Shown here: piece by piece, positions 61,055 through 64,000 of the stretch
Layout: every line of letters starts with the position of its first letter
Numbering within the stretch: position 1 is the stretch's first letter
Assembly: GCA_001801685.1 (NCBI GenBank)
Contig: MGYJ01000017.1
Location: 1-64,000 of the forward strand
DNA length: 64,000 bases
Direction: 5' to 3'
DNA from: Gammaproteobacteria bacterium RIFCSPHIGHO2_12_FULL_63_22
GTDB taxonomy: Bacteria; Pseudomonadota; Gammaproteobacteria; Xanthomonadales; Xanthomonadaceae
Position numbers and translations under genes: made by a program
Notes under the pieces: generated by a model
What the model was told of the DNA's origin: nothing
Databases searched by the model: none
What the model saw: the letters and a program-made list of their open reading frames with translations, nothing else

Positions 61055-63292
61055 ATGGCCTGTCCGCTCTCCACGACCTTCCGCGTTTTGCGTCGCCTGC
61101 CGCCGATCGGCCCTCGACTCCGCAGCGTCGCCCTGTTCGCCATGCTGGCCTCGAGCTGGGCGGGACTCGCCGTCGCCGATGGTCAGCCGGTCCATCAGGA
61201 AGTCCCGCGACATCCGCTGGAGTTGCGCGCGCTGGTGGATCCTGCCGGCGTGCTGGCCGAATTGCCAGCGTTGTTGAAGAAGGCCGAGCTGGCCCGTGAC
61301 TATCGCGAGTTGGCACTGCTGCGCGTAGCCCAGGCCAACGCATGTCGGGTGAAGGCCGACTGGACTTGCCAGCGCGACGCCGGCGTGCAGGCGCGGCTGG
61401 CAGCCGAAGCGGGCGGACTGCCTGTGCTGGAGGTGCGGGGGCTGATCGCTGAAGCACGCGGTCGAATTTCAATGCAGGACTTCACTCGCGGCGAACATTC
61501 GCTCGGCGACGCCGAGCGCCGTCTCGCGATCCACCCATTCCCCGAGATGAAAGCCGACATCTATCTCGCCTATTCGTCGCTCAGCTACACGTTGGGGAAG
61601 CATGCGGCGGCGGCCGACCATGCGCAGAAGGGGCTCGATGCGCTCGGCACGGTTCCGGCGCCCACCATCCGCGTCCGCCTCTTGCGCAATCGCGCCAACG
61701 CGCTGGCGCAGCTCGGGCGGCGCAACGAGGCCAAGCTGTTGGTCGAAAAGGGATTGGAGTTGGCAGGCCCGTTGAACGACCCGAAGCTCAGCGCCGAGTT
61801 GTACCTCGAGCATGCGCGCATCGCACGGCTGGAGGGCGACACCCGAACCGCGACGGACAATGGCCGTCGCATCCTCGAATTGGCGCAAAGCCTGCGCGCT
61901 TCGCAATTGGTCGGCCTGGGCCACGAGATCCTGGGACTGGCCGCGCAGGACGAGGGTGACGCATCGCTGGCCGAGACCGAGCTGCGCGCGGCGGTGGAAA
62001 GTTTCCATGCGCAGGCCAATGAGCGTGACGAGCGCCGTGTGCTCCGATCGTTGGTGGCCGGACTGCTGGACAGTCCGCGACCGCCGGCGGACCTGCCGTT
62101 GCTTACCCGCCGCTTGGTCGAGTTGGAAACCACGCTCGATACGCGCGACCAGATGCTGGCCGGCGACGACCTGGACGCGCGACTCAAATACGCCCAGCAG
62201 GAGTTCGACGTCCAGCGCCTGCAAGCCAGCGCGGCGCTGACCCGCGAACGCGAAGCCGCGTCGGCCGGCCGGCAGAGATTCGCCCAGGCCATCGCCGGGA
62301 TGAGCATCGGCCTGCTGGTGCTGGTGGGCATCTTCTTCCTGTGGCAGCGAAGGTTGAACACTCGCCTGCGCCAGGCGGTAACTCGCCTCAGCCAGAGCGA
62401 GCAGGAGCTGTCAGCGAGCGAAGGCCGATTGCGCACGATTACCGACAGCATCCCTGCGCTGATCTCGCGGATAGACAAGCACGAGCGCTACGTCTTCATG
62501 AACGCGCGTGCCTTTCGTGTGTTCGGCACGAAACCCGAAGAACTTCTGGGCAAGACCATCCTGGAGGTCCGCGGGCCGGAGCAACATGCCTTGGTAAAAC
62601 CCCATGTTGAAGCTGCGCTTCGCGGCGAGGCCGTCAGCTTCGAAGGCTTCATCGACCTGCGCGGCCAGGGCCTGCATTACCAGTCCAGCTTCGTGCCAGA
62701 CCGGGACGCCAATGGGGATGTGCAGGGATTTTTTGCCTTCACCTTCGACATCACCCAACTCAAGCTGGCGGAGGCGGAACTCGATCGGCTTGCCCGCATC
62801 GACAGCCTGACCGGCGTTTCGAATCGTCGGGATTTCGGCGACCGGCTGCATGCCGCGCTCGCGCGCTGCCAGCGCGAGGAGGAGGGAATCGCATTGCTCT
62901 GCCTGGACATCGACAAGTTCAAGGACATCAATGACGGCCACGGGCATCCCGTCGGAGATGCCGTCATCCTGGCATTTGCCGCCCGATTGAAGGCGGTACT
63001 GCGCGAAGATGACGTGGTTGCGCGCCTGGGCGGCGATGAGTTCATGGTGCTGCTCGAGAATCCCGGGCCGGAGACGGCCGGCATCGTGGCCGGCAAGATC
63101 GTCGCGGCGATGCGCGATCCGATCCAGATCGATGACTTGTCCCTGCCGGTCAGCGTCAGCATTGGCGTGGCCTACAGTGCCGGCGCATTGCCTGCCGAAC
63201 AATTGATGTCGCGTGCGGACGCCGCCTTGTACGCAGCCAAGTCGGCCGGGCGAAACAACTGGCGCGCTGCGCCCGTTGAAGCCGGTGCCTAG
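61055..63292 (+). CDS. TPR-PAS-GGDEF diguanylate cyclase with periplasmic sensor
   Basis: 745 residues. Signal-like N-terminus (LFAMLASSWAGLAVADG), then ~330 residues of TPR-like helices in the periplasm (LHEARIARLEGDTRTATDNG-type repeats), a membrane segment at ~409-430 (AIAGMSIGLLVLVGIFFLW), a coiled link, a PAS domain (IPALISRIDKHERYVFMNAR) and a GGDEF domain (RLGGDEFMVLLENP with the metal Asp in LCLDIDKFKDINDGHG). It makes c-di-GMP in response to an outer signal. Confidence 0.9.
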   Translation: MACPLSTTFRVLRRLPPIGPRLRSVALFAMLASSWAGLAVADGQPVHQEVPRHPLELRALVDPAGVLAELPALLKKAELARDYRELALLRVAQANACRVKADWTCQRDAGVQARLAAEAGGLPVLEVRGLIAEARGRISMQDFTRGEHSLGDAERRLAIHPFPEMKADIYLAYSSLSYTLGKHAAAADHAQKGLDALGTVPAPTIRVRLLRNRANALAQLGRRNEAKLLVEKGLELAGPLNDPKLSAELYLEHARIARLEGDTRTATDNGRRILELAQSLRASQLVGLGHEILGLAAQDEGDASLAETELRAAVESFHAQANERDERRVLRSLVAGLLDSPRPPADLPLLTRRLVELETTLDTRDQMLAGDDLDARLKYAQQEFDVQRLQASAALTREREAASAGRQRFAQAIAGMSIGLLVLVGIFFLWQRRLNTRLRQAVTRLSQSEQELSASEGRLRTITDSIPALISRIDKHERYVFMNARAFRVFGTKPEELLGKTILEVRGPEQHALVKPHVEAALRGEAVSFEGFIDLRGQGLHYQSSFVPDRDANGDVQGFFAFTFDITQLKLAEAELDRLARIDSLTGVSNRRDFGDRLHAALARCQREEEGIALLCLDIDKFKDINDGHGHPVGDAVILAFAARLKAVLREDDVVARLGGDEFMVLLENPGPETAGIVAGKIVAAMRDPIQIDDLSLPVSVSIGVAYSAGALPAEQLMSRADAALYAAKSAGRNNWRAAPVEAGA

Positions 63293-63302
63293 CCAACGTG
63301 CA

Positions 63303-63707
63303 CTAGGCCTCGGGCAACTCGTAGTCGAGTTCGTAGAAGTGTCGGCCTTCGTCAATCCTGATGCGCAGGCGTCCCGAGATGCCTGACAGTTCCCCGGTGC
63401 CCGAGTCCGGGACCACCATGATGTCCAGCGTCGGCGCACCGCGATCCATCGTGCCGCTGTGCTGAAGCGAAAAACTTCCCGAACGGCCGTGCAAGCTGCC
63501 CGTCACGCGGTCCAGCGCGACATACGCGGCCGAGCCGGGCGTGGGTGTTCGCGTCGCCAGCATCTGGCCCAGGGCGCTCGCCTGCAAGTCGCCGTGGAAG
63601 CGCTTGGACAGCGCCATCCGGCCGATGCTTTCATCGCCGATGCCGTCTTCGGCGGGCAGTGGCGTCACGGTGACGTCAAAGGCGCCGGCGGCGTGGCGTG
63701 CGCTCAA
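63303..63707 (-). CDS. DUF3224 family protein
   Basis: 134 residues fitting DUF3224: AAGAFDVTVTPLPAE, RMALSKRFHGDLQASALGQM, then TGSLHGRSGSFSLQHSGTMD and VPDSGTGELSGISGRLRI. The family is a small beta-barrel of unknown function. Its start overlaps the stop of the next gene by four bases (ATGA), so both belong together. Confidence 0.9.
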   Translation of the reverse strand: MSARHAAGAFDVTVTPLPAEDGIGDESIGRMALSKRFHGDLQASALGQMLATRTPTPGSAAYVALDRVTGSLHGRSGSFSLQHSGTMDRGAPTLDIMVVPDSGTGELSGISGRLRIRIDEGRHFYELDYELPEA

Positions 63708-63943
63708 AGATTGTTTCCCGGTTCCCAGGTTTTTATCGGTCGGCGGTCGAGGCCTGACCGGCGCTCGGCCTGGAAGCGGATTTCCTGGCGGCGGTCGGCG
63801 AGCTGGCGCCGTTCCTTGCCGCTTCGTGTGTCGGCATGGAATTTGACCGGCGCGGCGGGCGCATTGGCTGCCGTCACTTTGTCATCCATCGGCTCGAGGG
63901 CCAGTTGGTCGAACGGAATGTCGAATTTGTCAGTAGGGGCCAT
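63704..63943 (-). CDS. Small basic protein with RRSGxDRR motif
   Basis: 79 residues from the ATG at 63943, with GGGAGAGA before it. The C-terminal half (SGKERRQLADRRQEIRFQAE, then RRSGLDRRP) carries repeated ERRxxxDRR motifs, which are found at the ends of some PilZ/c-di-GMP-related proteins. No PilZ domain is present here. Coupled to the DUF3224 gene by a four-base overlap. Function unknown. Confidence 0.75.
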   Translation of the reverse strand: MAPTDKFDIPFDQLALEPMDDKVTAANAPAAPVKFHADTRSGKERRQLADRRQEIRFQAERRSGLDRRPIKTWEPGNNL

Positions 63944-64000
63944 GGCTATCTCTCCCAGCGACCAGGCGGCACGCGCCGCTCCATCTAGTCTATCAACGAA

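Overview
The window is 64 kb of dense, GC-rich chromosomal DNA (GC visibly well over 60%). It carries about 70 protein genes on both strands and no tRNA, rRNA, CRISPR array, insertion sequence or integrase that I could see. The gene set points to a gammaproteobacterium of the Lysobacterales (Xanthomonadales), perhaps Rhodanobacteraceae or Lysobacteraceae. Reasons are many secreted peptidases and hydrolases, an NrdJb-type split ribonucleotide reductase part, a PA0069-type radical SAM protein, DUF2058 and DUF819 proteins, and a site matching the Crp/Clp consensus beside a secreted metalloprotease. This placement is inference from gene content only.

Layout. 1-14 kb: end of a GlxA-type regulator, DUF6164, FMN-dependent lactate dehydrogenase, several exported or membrane proteins of unknown function, a rhomboid protease, an alpha/beta hydrolase, a divergent LysR/MBL-fold pair, a DUF885 exported peptidase-like protein, and an ArsR-SRPBCC operon with an exact palindromic operator and an apparently leaderless start. 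14-25 kb: a GH16 glucanase behind a LacI-type palindrome, DUF2058, a YgjP-like metalloprotein, an RluA-type pseudouridine synthase, DUF819, a cytochrome b561-like gene coupled to a membrane LuxR-type regulator, a PH-like/AraC/VOC coupled trio, an M4 metalloprotease with a terminator-like hairpin in its leader, and a class C beta-lactamase-fold serine hydrolase. 25-31 kb: sterol desaturase family protein, AraC/GyrI-like regulator, a His-rich/HupE/anchor-protein cluster, VOC, GST, WYL regulator and DUF302.

31-39 kb holds the clearest functional unit: a periplasmic adaptor, an ABC ATPase, two FtsX/MacB-type permeases, a sigma-54 response regulator and a histidine kinase. They are packed head to tail behind a near-perfect -24/-12 promoter with upstream dyads, so the cluster appears to regulate itself. 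39-54 kb: a Ca2+/Na+ antiporter, an SDR remnant, small membrane proteins, a subclass B3 metallo-beta-lactamase operon, a histidine phosphatase, an orphan shortened contractile-tail tube protein, an M28 peptidase, an esterase whose end overlaps a MASE2-GGDEF cyclase, a GMC oxidoreductase, a homocysteine methyltransferase homologue, DUF1456, GNAT, a DUF2007-HD fusion, and a DUF3606/receiver pair. 54-64 kb: an S9 peptidase, the PA0069-type radical SAM protein, DoxX, a coupled SRPBCC/sterol desaturase pair, a histone H1-like protein, NrdJb, a TPR-PAS-GGDEF cyclase, DUF3224 and a small basic protein.

No single large novel island is evident. The most interesting signals are regulatory (sigma-54 efflux cluster, leader hairpin of the M4 protease, leaderless ArsR, several exact palindromes) and a few odd genes (orphan tube protein, fused DUF2007-HD, degenerate MBL site). 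All functions come from reading the sequence and remembered family features; no database search was run.
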